Part shown: in pieces, positions 17,573 to 26,527 of the stretch
Layout: each line of letters starts with the position of its first letter
How positions within the stretch are numbered: position 1 is the stretch's first letter
Origin: Paenibacillaceae bacterium GAS479
GTDB lineage: Bacteria > Bacillota > Bacilli > Paenibacillales > Paenibacillaceae
DNA length: 64,000 nucleotides
Assembly (NCBI GenBank): GCA_900105225.1
Contig: LT629764.1
Location: 2,683,501-2,747,500, forward strand
Direction of reading: 5' to 3'
The notes under the pieces: generated by a model
Database searches by the model: none
What the model was told of the DNA's origin: nothing
What the model saw: the letters and a program-made list of their open reading frames with translations, nothing else
Made by a program: the position numbers and the translations under genes

Positions 17573-18439
17573 TTATTTTACAGACACAGCCATCGTCAAC
17601 GCGTCGATCGGCACTCGTCCGGTTGCGAGCTCGTAGACGACGTCACCATCTTGCCAGTAGACACCGACTTCAACTTTTTTGCCGCCGGGGCGGTAGTCGA
17701 TAGTGATTTTGCCATTGTCATGCGGAGCGGGCAGAGCATTCTTCTCCAGGTAATCGACAATTTTGCGAGCGATCGCAGCATTGTCTATTTTGTCCTCGGT
17801 GGTCGAGCGGATCTGCAGCTGCCAGCGGCCTTCTTTCCAGCTTAAATATTGGGAGCCAGCGGCCCCTTCCGGATAGCCCTTGATCTTGTGGCCGAGGTCG
17901 ACGGCTTGCTCTGCCGGCCACTGGCTGAAGTCGATTTTGGCAAAAAGATCCTTATCGCGCTTCGCGTCCTTGCCCCGCGCTGTGAAAGAGGCAGCCACCG
18001 GGATTTTTCCATCCGGCGACAGTGAAGGATCTCCTATCGGCAGAGCCTTTGGTGCGCCGTAGAAGTAAACCTTGTAACCTTTGGTATCGTTGTGAGCGAT
18101 GGAAGCGGTCAGCTTTTGACCCTTATCCAAAGGAATGGTTCTCGGTAGCACAGCCCCTTTTTTCTTCAGCTTGCTCAGCACCTGTTGTGGCACATCAACG
18201 CTCTTTGTGGCGCTTGGGGATGCGCTTGGCTTGTTAGTCACGCTAACGGTCTGCGATGGGGAAGCAGAAGCTGCGGGTGAGGGCGACAGAGACGGTGCAG
18301 GTGTGACAGTGGCGGATGCAGTTGGAGAGAGCGAACTGGTCGGCAGGGAAGTTGAAGGACTTCCGGCGCTGGCGGCGCATCCACCAAGCAGAGTGGAGCC
18401 CGCGAGCAGAACGGACAGAGTGATGACATTTCGATTCAT
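17573..18439 (-). CDS. Predicted lipoprotein of unknown function
   Basis: 288 residues from ATG 18439, with GGAGG 8 nt upstream. A lipoprotein signal (VLLAGSTLLGGC, lipobox LGGC) is followed by a 60-residue Ser/Pro/Thr/Ala-rich spacer and a globular C-terminal domain of about 200 residues containing KGYKVYFYGAPKALPIGD and WKEGRWQLQIRST. The Ser/Pro stretch is typical of a wall-spanning linker. I do not recognise the globular domain. The earlier in-frame starts lack a ribosome site and a signal peptide. Confidence 0.75.
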   Translation of the reverse strand: MNRNVITLSVLLAGSTLLGGCAASAGSPSTSLPTSSLSPTASATVTPAPSLSPSPAASASPSQTVSVTNKPSASPSATKSVDVPQQVLSKLKKKGAVLPRTIPLDKGQKLTASIAHNDTKGYKVYFYGAPKALPIGDPSLSPDGKIPVAASFTARGKDAKRDKDLFAKIDFSQWPAEQAVDLGHKIKGYPEGAAGSQYLSWKEGRWQLQIRSTTEDKIDNAAIARKIVDYLEKNALPAPHDNGKITIDYRPGGKKVEVGVYWQDGDVVYELATGRVPIDALTMAVSVK

Positions 18440-18555
18440 GGTGAGTTCCTCCTCCGTATAAATTACTTTATAACTAAAGTATACCCATTGAGACGGAAAT
18501 GAAATCGGAAAAGTTGCATGTACCCTGCCCAATAAAGCATGGAGACTGCGTATTG

Positions 18556-18564
18556 TGTTACACT
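18556..18564 (+). promoter_or_regulatory. Predicted extended -10 of greA
   Basis: TG-t-TACACT lies 32 nt before the greA start codon; the -35 region is poor, as expected for an extended -10 promoter. Confidence 0.4.
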
Positions 18565-18596
18565 AGAGGAATAAGCAAGCGATAGGAGAGAATGCA

Positions 18597-19070
18597 ATGT
18601 CCAATCAAGAAATTATCCTGACCGCAGAAGGTCTTGCCAAGCTGGAGGGGGAGCTGGAAGAGCTTAAAGGTCCTAAACGCCGCGAGCTGGCCCAGCGCAT
18701 CAAAACCGCAATCAGCTACGGTGATCTCAAAGAGAACAGCGAGTATCACTCTGCCAAGGAAGACCAGGCGTTCATGGAAACTCGGATTTTGCAGATCCAG
18801 GCAATGCTGAAAAAAGCGCGTGTAGCGGACAGCTCGGACACCTCGAAGATTGTGGTTGGCTCGGTCGTTTCCCTGCTTGACCAAGAGTTTGACGAGGAAC
18901 TGAAGTACCGGATCGTTGCGCCCGCGGAGGCGGACGTTATTGAGAACCGTATTTCCTATGAGAGCCCGCTTGGCAAAACTCTGATGAACAAGCGTGTCGG
19001 TGACGTTATAGAAGTAGACGCTCCAGTGGGCAAAATCAGCTATAAAGTGCTGGGGATCAACAGCAAGTAA
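18597..19070 (+). CDS. greA: Transcription elongation factor GreA
   Basis: 157 residues, full length. The N-terminal antiparallel coiled coil carries the GreA signature ILTAEGLAKLEGELEELK and YGDLKENSEYHSAKEDQAFME with the tip acidic residues that enter the RNA polymerase secondary channel. The C-terminal FKBP-like domain ends SYKVLGINSK. It stimulates transcript cleavage by stalled RNA polymerase. TAGGAGAG precedes the ATG; a strong terminator follows. Confidence 0.97.
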   Translation: MSNQEIILTAEGLAKLEGELEELKGPKRRELAQRIKTAISYGDLKENSEYHSAKEDQAFMETRILQIQAMLKKARVADSSDTSKIVVGSVVSLLDQEFDEELKYRIVAPAEADVIENRISYESPLGKTLMNKRVGDVIEVDAPVGKISYKVLGINSK

Positions 19071-19106
19071 GACTTAATAAGTAAGCAAATTAAGTCATTT
19101 AAATAA

Positions 19107-19157
19107 GCGAGGATGCCTGCGGGGTCAGTAATGACGCCGCAGGCATCCTCGCTTTTT
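19107..19157 (+). terminator. greA: greA terminator
   Basis: GCGAGGATGCCTGCGG / CCGCAGGCATCCTCGC, a perfect 16-bp stem followed by TTTTT. Confidence 0.93.
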
Positions 19158-19220
19158 AGTCATGCGAATGTTGAAGCACAACAATAGAGGGGGTCCTTGC
19201 TTTTGGCCAAACAAGTGTGG

Positions 19221-19283
19221 AAGCTTAACAAAAAGAGGGTGCCCCCGTCATGCTGGCATGACAATGGGATGCCCTCTTAAGCT
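19221..19283 (-). terminator. thrC: thrC terminator
   Basis: Minus-strand hairpin with AAGCTTAA and AAGAGGG arms pairing to CCCTCTT and TTAAGCTT, and an inner CATGAC/GTCATG pairing, directly after the thrC stop. Confidence 0.75.
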
Positions 19284-19285
19284 TG

Positions 19286-20677
19286 CTATTCGAAGAATTT
19301 CACCAATCTAGCGGCAATTGCTTCGTTCGATGCAGGTGAAAGCTCGACATGCTGCGATTGCTCGAACAGGCCTGAAATCTGCGAAGGGTAGGGCTGCTCG
19401 ATTCCGACAAGCCGGATCGACTCGTCGAACTTGGCCGGGTGGGCCGTCGACAAGGCAACCGTTGCTCCGCTTTCGGACGCTAACCGGTCAGCTGCGGCTA
19501 CACCGCATGCCGTATGTGGATCAAGTAGATAACCAGTCTCCTTGTGGTAATGTGCAATTGTATCCAGACATTCCTGGTTGAGAACAGCATGTGCGGAGAA
19601 ATCGCTTTGCACGACAGCCAGCTTTTCCTGCGGAATGGTGATTGTCCCGTTCTGCTTAAACTGCTCCATCAACTCGGTGACGGACGAAGCGTCCTCACCG
19701 TACAGATAGAACAGGTAGCGCTCGAAATTGCTGGCCACTTGAATATCCATCGACGGGCTGTACGTGCCGCGGAATTCGCCGGGTTGATACACGCCTTCGC
19801 TGACGAAATGCGCCAGAATATTGTTCTCGTTGGTTGCCAGAATCAGGCGGTTCACCGGCAAGCCCATCCGTTTTGCCAGATAACCGGCAAAGATGTCGCC
19901 GAAATTGCCTGTTGGTACGCTGAAGCTCACGGCTGCGGCTTGTCCGCGGCGCGCAAGCTGCAGGTAAGCATAGAAGTAATAAACGGTTTGCGCCAGAATA
20001 CGGGCGATGTTGATGGAGTTGATCGCGCGCAGATGGTAGCGATGCTTGAAGTCTACGTCCGCGAACAGCTCTTTGATAATGCGCTGGCCGTCGTCGAAAG
20101 TGCCGTCGATCGCCAAGTTCAATACGTTGGCGTCATCAACCGTCGTCATCTGCAGCTCTTGGACTTTGCTCACTTTGCCATGCGGGTGGAGAATGCAGAT
20201 GCGGATGCCTTCCTTGCCGCGCACGCCCTCGATGGCGGAGGCGCCAGTGTCGCCGGAAGTTGCCCCGACGATGTGAATCGTCGATCCCGTTTTACGCGCT
20301 ACGTAGCTGTAAAGGTTGCCGAGAAATTGCAGCGCAACATCTTTGAAGGCGAAGGTTGGGCCATGGAACAGCTCCATCACGTCCAAGCCCTCGTGCAGCT
20401 TGCGCACCGGGGTAACGTCAGCATCGCGGAAAGTAGAGTAGCTGTCGTCCACGAGCTGGCGCAGCTCCTCGCGAGGAATCTCCTCGCCGATATACAGGGT
20501 GAAGATTTCAAGGGCAAGCTCCTGGTAGCTGAGCTCCTGCCACTGCTTCAGGGTGTCGGCGGACACCTGAGGAATTCGGGCGGGTACGAGCAGACCGCCG
20601 TCATCCGCCAGTCCCATCAGGATGGCGTCGATGAAGCCGACTCCGGACACTTTGCCTCTCGTGCTGATGTACTCCAT
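19286..20677 (-). CDS. thrC: Threonine synthase (long, E. coli/yeast-like type)
   Basis: 463 residues, longer than the ~350-residue ThrC of the B. subtilis hom-thrC operon and with the Thr_synth_N domain (MEYISTRGKVSGVGFIDAILMGLADDGGLLVP). The PLP lysine is in HGPTFAFKDVALQFL; the phosphate cup is VGATSGDTGASAIEG. It converts O-phosphohomoserine to threonine in the cytoplasm. It is monocistronic, divergent from the glycosylase gene. No T-box leader is visible upstream. Confidence 0.93.
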   Translation of the reverse strand: MEYISTRGKVSGVGFIDAILMGLADDGGLLVPARIPQVSADTLKQWQELSYQELALEIFTLYIGEEIPREELRQLVDDSYSTFRDADVTPVRKLHEGLDVMELFHGPTFAFKDVALQFLGNLYSYVARKTGSTIHIVGATSGDTGASAIEGVRGKEGIRICILHPHGKVSKVQELQMTTVDDANVLNLAIDGTFDDGQRIIKELFADVDFKHRYHLRAINSINIARILAQTVYYFYAYLQLARRGQAAAVSFSVPTGNFGDIFAGYLAKRMGLPVNRLILATNENNILAHFVSEGVYQPGEFRGTYSPSMDIQVASNFERYLFYLYGEDASSVTELMEQFKQNGTITIPQEKLAVVQSDFSAHAVLNQECLDTIAHYHKETGYLLDPHTACGVAAADRLASESGATVALSTAHPAKFDESIRLVGIEQPYPSQISGLFEQSQHVELSPASNEAIAARLVKFFE

Positions 20678-20823
20678 ATCGATCCCCTAATCTGTGTGAA
20701 TTTTTCGTTATTGTAACAGAAAACAGCCCCTTTACCCACCCCTGCCGCTTAAAATAGGATGAGATTAGCTGCGTCGAGCTATGTATTTAATAGGAAAAGA
20801 ACGCTGTAAAGGAGCGATCACAT

Positions 20824-21441
20824 ATGGAAGAAAAAATGGCATGGAAGGCGGTTCAGCCGGAATTTTTCCGGTTGCCCACATTGGAGTTGGCACAAGCGCT
20901 AATCGGCATGGTGCTCGTCAAGGTATCCCCGGAGGGAACTGCCGCCGGCTGGATTGTGGAAACGGAAGCCTACTGCGGTCCGCATGATGGGGCAGCGCAT
21001 AGCTATGGGGGACGGCGCACCGCCCGAACAGAGATTATGTTTGGGGAACCAGGCCATGCCTATGCTCATGTGATGCACACGCACTGTCTACTCAACATCG
21101 TCAGTGCGGAGGCTGGCTGCCCGCAGGGTGTGCTGATTCGGGCGCTGGAACCTTGTGCAGGCATTGAGCTGATGGAGCGCCGTCGAGGCGGGAACAAGAA
21201 GCTTGCGGAGCTCGCCAGCGGCCCCGGCAAGCTGACTCAAGCACTCGGAATAACGATGGAGGATTATGCGCGTTCTTTATGGAAACCGCCTTTATATATC
21301 GCTGTTGGCAGACAGGCTGGAGAGATTGCGGCAGGTCCGCGCATCGGGATCGACAACAGTGGCGAGGCCCGCGATTATCCTTGGCGTTTCTGGGAGCAGG
21401 GCAACCAGCATGTGTCGGGACCGAAAGCCCGAAATCGCTAG
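20824..21441 (+). CDS. DNA-3-methyladenine glycosylase (AAG/MPG family)
   Basis: 205 residues, Pur_DNA_glyco fold. The catalytic Glu is in WIVETEAYCGPHDGAAHSYGGRRT, and the intercalating/binding loop HVMHTHCLLNIVSA and LASGPGKLTQALGI match the family. It excises alkylated or deaminated purines in base excision repair. AAAGGAG lies 9 nt before ATG 20824. The B. subtilis counterpart is YxlJ. Confidence 0.93.
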   Translation: MEEKMAWKAVQPEFFRLPTLELAQALIGMVLVKVSPEGTAAGWIVETEAYCGPHDGAAHSYGGRRTARTEIMFGEPGHAYAHVMHTHCLLNIVSAEAGCPQGVLIRALEPCAGIELMERRRGGNKKLAELASGPGKLTQALGITMEDYARSLWKPPLYIAVGRQAGEIAAGPRIGIDNSGEARDYPWRFWEQGNQHVSGPKARNR

Positions 21442-21558
21442 GGAACAAGGGAGCTGTAGACGAGCAAAAAAAGATTGCCCAATGTAATTAGCGTAAGCAT
21501 AATAGATTCAGATATGATTCGAAACGAATAATCTCTTAGGATAGGTGGAGTTGGACGG

Positions 21559-22142
21559 ATGAAACTACATTACCAGGGATGGCGATGGCGGCGTTGGTTG
21601 TCCTTAACGCTGATAATCGTGCTAGTGGCAGGCGGGCTGGTCCTTCCCCCGAAAAAAGCTTCGGCGGCAGCGCAAGCGCCTTATTTGGCGGAGGTGGCTC
21701 TTTTTCCATATAAAGCAGCTCCGAGGGGATGGACATACAGCGATGGTAGACTGTTGCTGATCAGCCAGAATCACGCCTTATTTTCGCTGATCGGAACGAT
21801 GTATGGCGGTAACGGCGTGACGACCTTTATCCTGCCGGATCTTCGTTCGGCGGCTTTAGATATGCTAAGGGTGACATACTTAGCGTTCAGCAGAGTACCA
21901 CTCTGTATTCGTTGATTGGCGGAAGCGACAACGGCTCCACATTTAGTTTGCCTAACCTGCCGGAAGTGAAGGGTCTCAAATATTAGATAGCTATCGGAGG
22001 AGAGTATCCATCTTCAAGACTGACTTATGCCTTGCAGGGCGAGATCATCTTGCTTCCTCTTGTAGGCTCTTGGAATGAAGATTGGGGCTGGCTGGAAGCA
22101 GACGGAAGGCAGCTCAATGCGTCCGAGTATTCCCCCCTTTAC
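21559..22142 (+). pseudogene. 5' part of a tail-collar/SLH surface protein gene, broken
   Basis: From ATG 21559 (AGGTGGAG upstream) come a signal peptide (WLSLTLIIVLVAGGLVLPPKKASA) and a first tail-collar module (PRGWTYSDGRLLLISQNHALFSLIGT ... TTFILPDLR). The frame then runs to a stop at 21915. In another frame a second module continues at once (GGFRYAKGDILSVQQS ... STFSLPNLPEVKGLKY), a TAG replaces the codon where family members have a residue before IAIGGEYPS, and a third module is cut at SEYSPLY by the TnpB element. The distance between modules 1 and 2 is about 40 residues too short, so a deletion probably caused the frame change. The 3' part resumes at 23614. Confidence 0.8.
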
Positions 22143-22193
22143 AGAATCCGAGACTAGAAAGCCCCCGGCTTCAGCCGTGGGATGAATAGACTC

Positions 22194-22241
22194 CAAGACG
22201 AGAGGGAGGGTTCACCCTACCTTAATCGTCTTGCCTTTTTT
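22194..22241 (+). terminator. Terminator-like hairpin inside the element's left end
   Basis: CAAGACGA ... TCGTCTTG perfect 8-bp outer stem with inner GGGAGGGT/ACCTT pairing, followed by CCTTTTTT. It would stop host-gene transcription before tnpB, and it argues against translation starting at 22231. Confidence 0.65.
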
Positions 22242-22425
22242 GATTCTATTTGCTGCAGTAAATAAAGTAAACGGATACAATAGAATTATGGAAAGCGGAT
22301 GTAGAACAACAAAACGAGCTGATTCACTACCACCTTTGCTATGGACGCGTTTCTCGCAGCGAACATACCCGAATGAAACCATGAAGCGTTCTGTCGAAGG
22401 TCAGAAAATTAATGGGGTGAACAAC

Positions 22426-23484
22426 GTGCAACCTATAACGATTCAGATTCGCATGTATCCGAGCGATCCTGCTCTGCTGATACAAATGGGCAACGAGTAC
22501 ATCAACACCGTCAATCGCTTAACGGAACAAGCCGAATGGCAGGGTTCGTTCCCTAAGTTGACTTCCAAGACGGTGCAAGCGAATCTGCCATCCGCGATTA
22601 AGAATCAGCTTATTCGTGATGCAAAGAGCATCTATCAGAAATCCAAAAAGGACAAGAAACGTCCTGTACTGAAAAAACGTGTTTATTATGTCAACAATCA
22701 AAACTACTCGATTCGCAACGATGGAGTTGCTTTTCCCGTTGTGAGGGATGGCAAGGTGCAGCGCGTCACCATTCCTACAACGTTAACAGACCGCGACAAG
22801 GCTTTGCTTGCATCCAGTAAGCTGGGGTTGCTTCGTGTTGTACAGAAGTCTAGTAAATGGTATGTGCAAGTAGCAATCGAACGCCCTGCAACCTGCCAAG
22901 AGGGAAGCGAAACGATGGGTATTGATTTAGGGCTCAAGGTTCCAGCCGTTGCCGTGACGTCTACGGGTAAAACAACGTTTGTGGGCAACGGCAGAAAGAA
23001 TAAGTACATTCGCCGTAAGTACAATTCCAATCGCCGGAAGCTAGGAAAACTCAAGAAGTTACCTGCCATCCGTAAAGCCCGCGATAAGGAAAGCAGGTAC
23101 ATGAGGGACCAAAACCACAAAATCAGCCGTCAAATCGTTAATCTGGCGATTGTGGAACGCGTGGGGGTCATAAAGCTTGAGAACCTTGCTGGTATTCGCA
23201 AAACGACAAGAACAAGTCGTAAAAACGCAACGAATCTGCACAACTGGTCCTTCTATCAATTGCAATCGTTCATTCGCTATAAGGCGGCGTTGGCAGGAAT
23301 CTCTGTGCAGGAAGTTGATCCTGCGTATACATCCCAAACATGCCCTTCCTGCGAACAACGAAACAAAGCAAAGGATAGAACGTACCGGTGTTGTCAGTGC
23401 GGTTATGAAGCGCACAGAGACAGAGTTGGAGCGATTAATATCATGCGACAACCTTTGTTCGATGGTCATAGTCGAACAGCCTAA
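22426..23484 (+). CDS. tnpB: RNA-guided endonuclease TnpB
   Basis: 352 residues from GTG 22426 (GGGGTG 6 nt upstream); the open frame extends upstream to 22231 but without a ribosome site and through a hairpin. The catalytic parts look intact: RuvC-I Asp in MGIDLGLKVPAVAV, RuvC-II Glu in VIKLENLAGI, zinc ribbon CPSC...CCQCG, RuvC-III Asp in HRDRVGAINI. TnpB cuts double-stranded DNA guided by an omega-RNA made from the element's right end, next to a TAM equal to the insertion motif. The enzyme therefore may be active. It is an OrfB_IS605 / Cas12 ancestor family member. Confidence 0.9.
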   Translation: MQPITIQIRMYPSDPALLIQMGNEYINTVNRLTEQAEWQGSFPKLTSKTVQANLPSAIKNQLIRDAKSIYQKSKKDKKRPVLKKRVYYVNNQNYSIRNDGVAFPVVRDGKVQRVTIPTTLTDRDKALLASSKLGLLRVVQKSSKWYVQVAIERPATCQEGSETMGIDLGLKVPAVAVTSTGKTTFVGNGRKNKYIRRKYNSNRRKLGKLKKLPAIRKARDKESRYMRDQNHKISRQIVNLAIVERVGVIKLENLAGIRKTTRTSRKNATNLHNWSFYQLQSFIRYKAALAGISVQEVDPAYTSQTCPSCEQRNKAKDRTYRCCQCGYEAHRDRVGAINIMRQPLFDGHSRTA

Positions 23485-23633
23485 TCAGCTAGATGCTCTG
23501 GACTAGGATGGGCTAATGAACGAGCCCTTAACTTAGCCGTTGAACAAAACGGAAACGGCCTGCGTCCGTAAACGAGCTAAGAATCCCACGGATTCATCCG
23601 TGTGGAGGTTCAAAGCGTGTTAAATGATCGATT
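23485..23633 (+). ncRNA. Predicted omega-RNA scaffold and guide of the TnpB element
   Basis: The 129 nt from the tnpB stop to the element's right end are non-coding and fold well: CTTAGC ... GCTAAG outer stem, CGTT/AACG inner pairing, and the terminal CCACGGAT/ATCCGTGG hairpin. In characterised TnpB systems this region, with the 3' end of tnpB, is the guide RNA, and about 16-20 nt of flanking DNA (here 23614-23633) form the guide. The 5' end is not defined and may lie within tnpB. Confidence 0.6.
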
Positions 23634-26424
23634 TTACAACCAGGATGACACATTCCAGCTCCCAAACTTGAAGGGAAAACTGCCGGTTCGAGCCTTTGTG
23701 TTCGCAGGGAGTGGTTCGTATCCTACTCTCGAAACTGCCGTGCCGCGCCCAACCGGAGCCAATGATAGCTATTCGGTTCCCCATAACAAGGAGTTAATCA
23801 TAGGCGTCACTGACGGCGTGCTGGCGAACGATGGTGGCACGGGCTCTCGTGCTTTTATTTATAGCCAGCCTTCTAATGGAACGGCCTCAATGGGGACTGA
23901 CGGTAGCTTTAGATATCAGCCTAACAGAGGTTTTTCAGGGGTGGATTCCTTTACGTATAAAATATCCAATAATTCGGAAAGCAGTGCTTCCATCACGGTG
24001 TGGTTGACGGTCGCTGGGCCTGATCCTATGCCTGATGTACAAGGCGTTGAGGATGGAAAGGCATATCCGGCGCCAGTCACAATTGTCTATTCCGGAGGAA
24101 CGGCAAAACTAAACGGAAACTCGATCGCTAGCGGTTATAAGGTGGAAAACGAAGGGAACTATTCGTTGGTTGCAACCTCGCCGAATGCTACGACCGTCAA
24201 AACGGTTGTTTTCGAAATTGATCTGACGCCTCCGGTAATTACCGGTGTTGCTGATGGTGCTGTGTACAATTCAGGTCGGATGCTGGCTTGGAATGAGGGG
24301 ACAGCTGTCCTGAACAACGTTCCGTTCGCTGGCGGGAATGTAGATCTGGCGGGCTCATATGAGCTTAAGGTCACGGATCGGGCAGGCAATGTGACAGCGG
24401 TTCAATTCTCTATTGTTGGGCCCCACAAGGTTGGCTTTACTAGCAACGGCGGCTCACTGGTGCCGGAGCAAACGATTGTTGACGGCAACAAAGCTGTAAA
24501 ACCGTCCGATCCGACACGCAGCGGTTCCAGCTTCAGCGGTTGGTACGAGGATGCGGCGTTGACGCGTTTGTATGATTTCGATAAAGCGGTAACGGGTGTT
24601 TTGCAGCTGTATGCGAAGTGGAAGCTGAACACGTACAGCGTAAGCTACGAAAGCAACGGCGGAACAGCCGTGGATGTCGAGCCGGTGGAGCATGGAGCGA
24701 AGGCTGCGAAGCCAGCGGACCCGGAGCGAACCGGGCACACCTTCGAAGGGTGGTACGAGGATGCGGCGTTGACGCGCGCGTATGATTTTAACGCAGCGGT
24801 AACGGGTGCGTTGCAACTGTATGCGAAGTGGAAGCTGAAAACGTACAGCGTAAGCTACGAAAGCAACGGCGGAACAGCCGTGGGTGTCGAGCCGGTGGAG
24901 CATGGAGCGAAGGCTGTGAAGCCAGCGGACCCGGAGCGAGTAGGGTACACCTTCGAAGGCTGGTACGAGGATGCGGCGCTGAAGAAAGCGTATGATTTTA
25001 ACGCAGCGGTAACGGGTGCGTTGCAACTGTACGCGAAGTGGGTTGCGATACCAACGCCAACACCGACGCCGAAAGCAACTCCAACTCCAGGCCCGACGGA
25101 AACACCAGGACCAACCACAACACCAGGGCCAACACCAACACCAGGGCCAACCACAACACCAGGACCAACCACAACACCAGCACCGACAGCCACGCCCACG
25201 GCAACTCCAATACCAACGTCTACAAATACAGCTGAAGTTAAAGTCGGCGGCGGCTCTCTATTCTCAAAAATAGAGAAGGAAACTTTGTCCGATGGACGTA
25301 CGTTGACTCGCTTTATCTTTGACGGTAAGGAGCTTTGGGCAGCGCTTGCCTCCTCCACGGAGGGCAGCTTGGCACTTACGCTGGAAGCTTCAACTGATCT
25401 TGTGGAGGCTGATTTCCCAGCCAGCGCGCTGCAGCAGCTTCCAGCCACGGCACCCAAGGTGCTGGAGATCAAATTCGGGACGGCCAGCTATAAGCTCCCG
25501 ATCGCGAGAGTGGCCAACCTGAGCGCTGGCGATATGGTTGCAGTCAGCATTGGTTCGCCTTCACTCAAGGACAAATCGCTGGCAGAAGCCTATTCACAAA
25601 AGAAAGGCCTGACGCTTGGCACCCTTGCTGAGTTCACGCTTTTCATTAACGGACAGATCGCGGGACAGCATGACGGTATGTTTATTCAACGAACGCTGCG
25701 GCTTCCAGAGTCTGCTGAAGGCGGGAATTGGTCCGCTGTTTACCTTGACCCGGCTACAGGCCAACTGCGATTCATTCCCTTTTCCCAAACTAGTGGGGTT
25801 GGATCCAGTTCTATGACGCTTCTTTCCTCGCATGACAGTGTATATGGTCTTGTTCGATCGGATGCGGTCTTTGCTGATTTGGAAGGACATTGGGCGCAAG
25901 ATGAGCTGAATAAGTTAGGTCGTCTAGGCATTGTAAACGGTGATGGTAACGGCAGCTTCACGCCAAGACGAGACGTGACAAGAGCGGAGTTCGCGGCAAT
26001 GTTGGCAAAATCGCTTGGATTGACGGATCTTTCCTCATCTCTATCGTTCCGTGATGTTCCGAAGGACGCCTGGTACAGTGGGGCTGTCGCCGCTGCCGAA
26101 ACAGCAGGGCTGGTTCGCGGTGTGGGCGACGGCATGTTTAACCCGCAAGCTCCCGTGACTAGAGAGCAGATCGCGGTGATGATGGCGAACGCCATGGACT
26201 ACGCTGGCAAGCCGATGTCTGCTAGTAGTCAATCGTCGCTCCAGTTTTATCTTGATTCCAAGCAAGTTTCGGATTGGTCGGAGGAAGCCATGGGAGCTCT
26301 GATCGATGCGGGTTTGCTGTCCGGCACGGATGCGAAACATCTATCGCCTCAAGCGGCTGCGGACCGTGCGCAAAGCGCGGTGCTGCTACTGAGAATGCTG
26401 GATCAGCTCGGTTTCGCGGACTAG
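23617..26424 (+). pseudogene. 3' part of the tail-collar/SLH surface protein gene
   Basis: About 935 residues with no start of its own except GTG 23617, which has GGAGG from the element's right end 8 nt upstream. Order: rest of collar module 3, a cadherin/VCBS-like domain (DGVLANDGGTGSRAF...GTDGSFRYQPNRGFSGVDSFTY), two Ig-like segments, three InlB-B/Listeria-Bacteroides repeats, a TP-rich linker of about 55 residues, a beta domain, and three SLH domains (FADLEGHWAQDELNKLGRLG; FRDVPKDAWYSGAV; a weaker third). SLH domains bind pyruvylated wall polymers, so the intact protein was a wall-attached surface protein. Without the signal peptide this fragment cannot be exported. Confidence 0.8.
24423..25041 (+). 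repeat. Three InlB-B-type repeats inside the SLH gene
   Basis: Three units of about 70 residues (roughly 210 bp), each with F/Y-x-SNGG-T, a GWYEDAAL turn and LQLYAKW. Units 2 and 3 are nearly identical at the DNA level, a sign of recent duplication. Confidence 0.85.
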
Positions 26425-26472
26425 AGTAGAGTGTTCAAGGGGGCTATCGCTTCCTGAAGATACCTACAAATA

Positions 26473-26527
26473 AAACAAACGGCCCGAAGCAGATTTGTCT
26501 GCTTTCGGGCCGCTTGTTTTATTTTTG
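26473..26527. terminator. Bidirectional terminator
   Basis: AAACAAACGGCCCGAAGCAGA / TCTGCTTTCGGGCCGCTTGTTTT with ATTTTT tail, between the SLH gene and the convergent oxidoreductase gene. Confidence 0.88.

Larger units (their letters stand above)
22143..23613 (+). mobile_element. IS605/IS1341-type element carrying tnpB only
   Basis: About 1.47 kb without a tnpA. The ends were placed by rejoining the interrupted host gene: removing 22143-23613 gives SPLY-SVLNDRFYNQDDTFQLPNLKG, which matches the other collar modules exactly. The left end follows TTTAC (22138-22142), as in IS608-like target sites (TTAC), and carries a subterminal hairpin CCCcCGGC-ttca-GCCGtGGG at 22162-22181. The right end carries CCACGGAT-tc-ATCCGTGtGG at 23585-23606 and stops at GGTTCAA. 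There is no target duplication, as expected for this class. Confidence 0.85.

Noticed and set aside
19543-20716. 390-codon plus-strand frame opposite thrC
   Set aside because: It is the antisense shadow of threonine synthase, whose motifs are clear on the minus strand.
20680-20823. T-box leader for thrC
   Set aside because: No T-box sequence or specifier hairpin is visible, and the leader is only about 140 nt shared with a divergent gene.
22231-22425. N-terminal extension of TnpB
   Set aside because: The TTG at 22231 lies in the 3' arm of a terminator-like hairpin and the extra 65 residues do not resemble TnpB; GTG 22426 fits the family start.
24454-25472. Long minus-strand frames opposite the InlB-B repeats
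   Set aside because: Antisense of repetitive coding DNA (TP and Gly-Trp-Tyr repeats); composition is artefactual.
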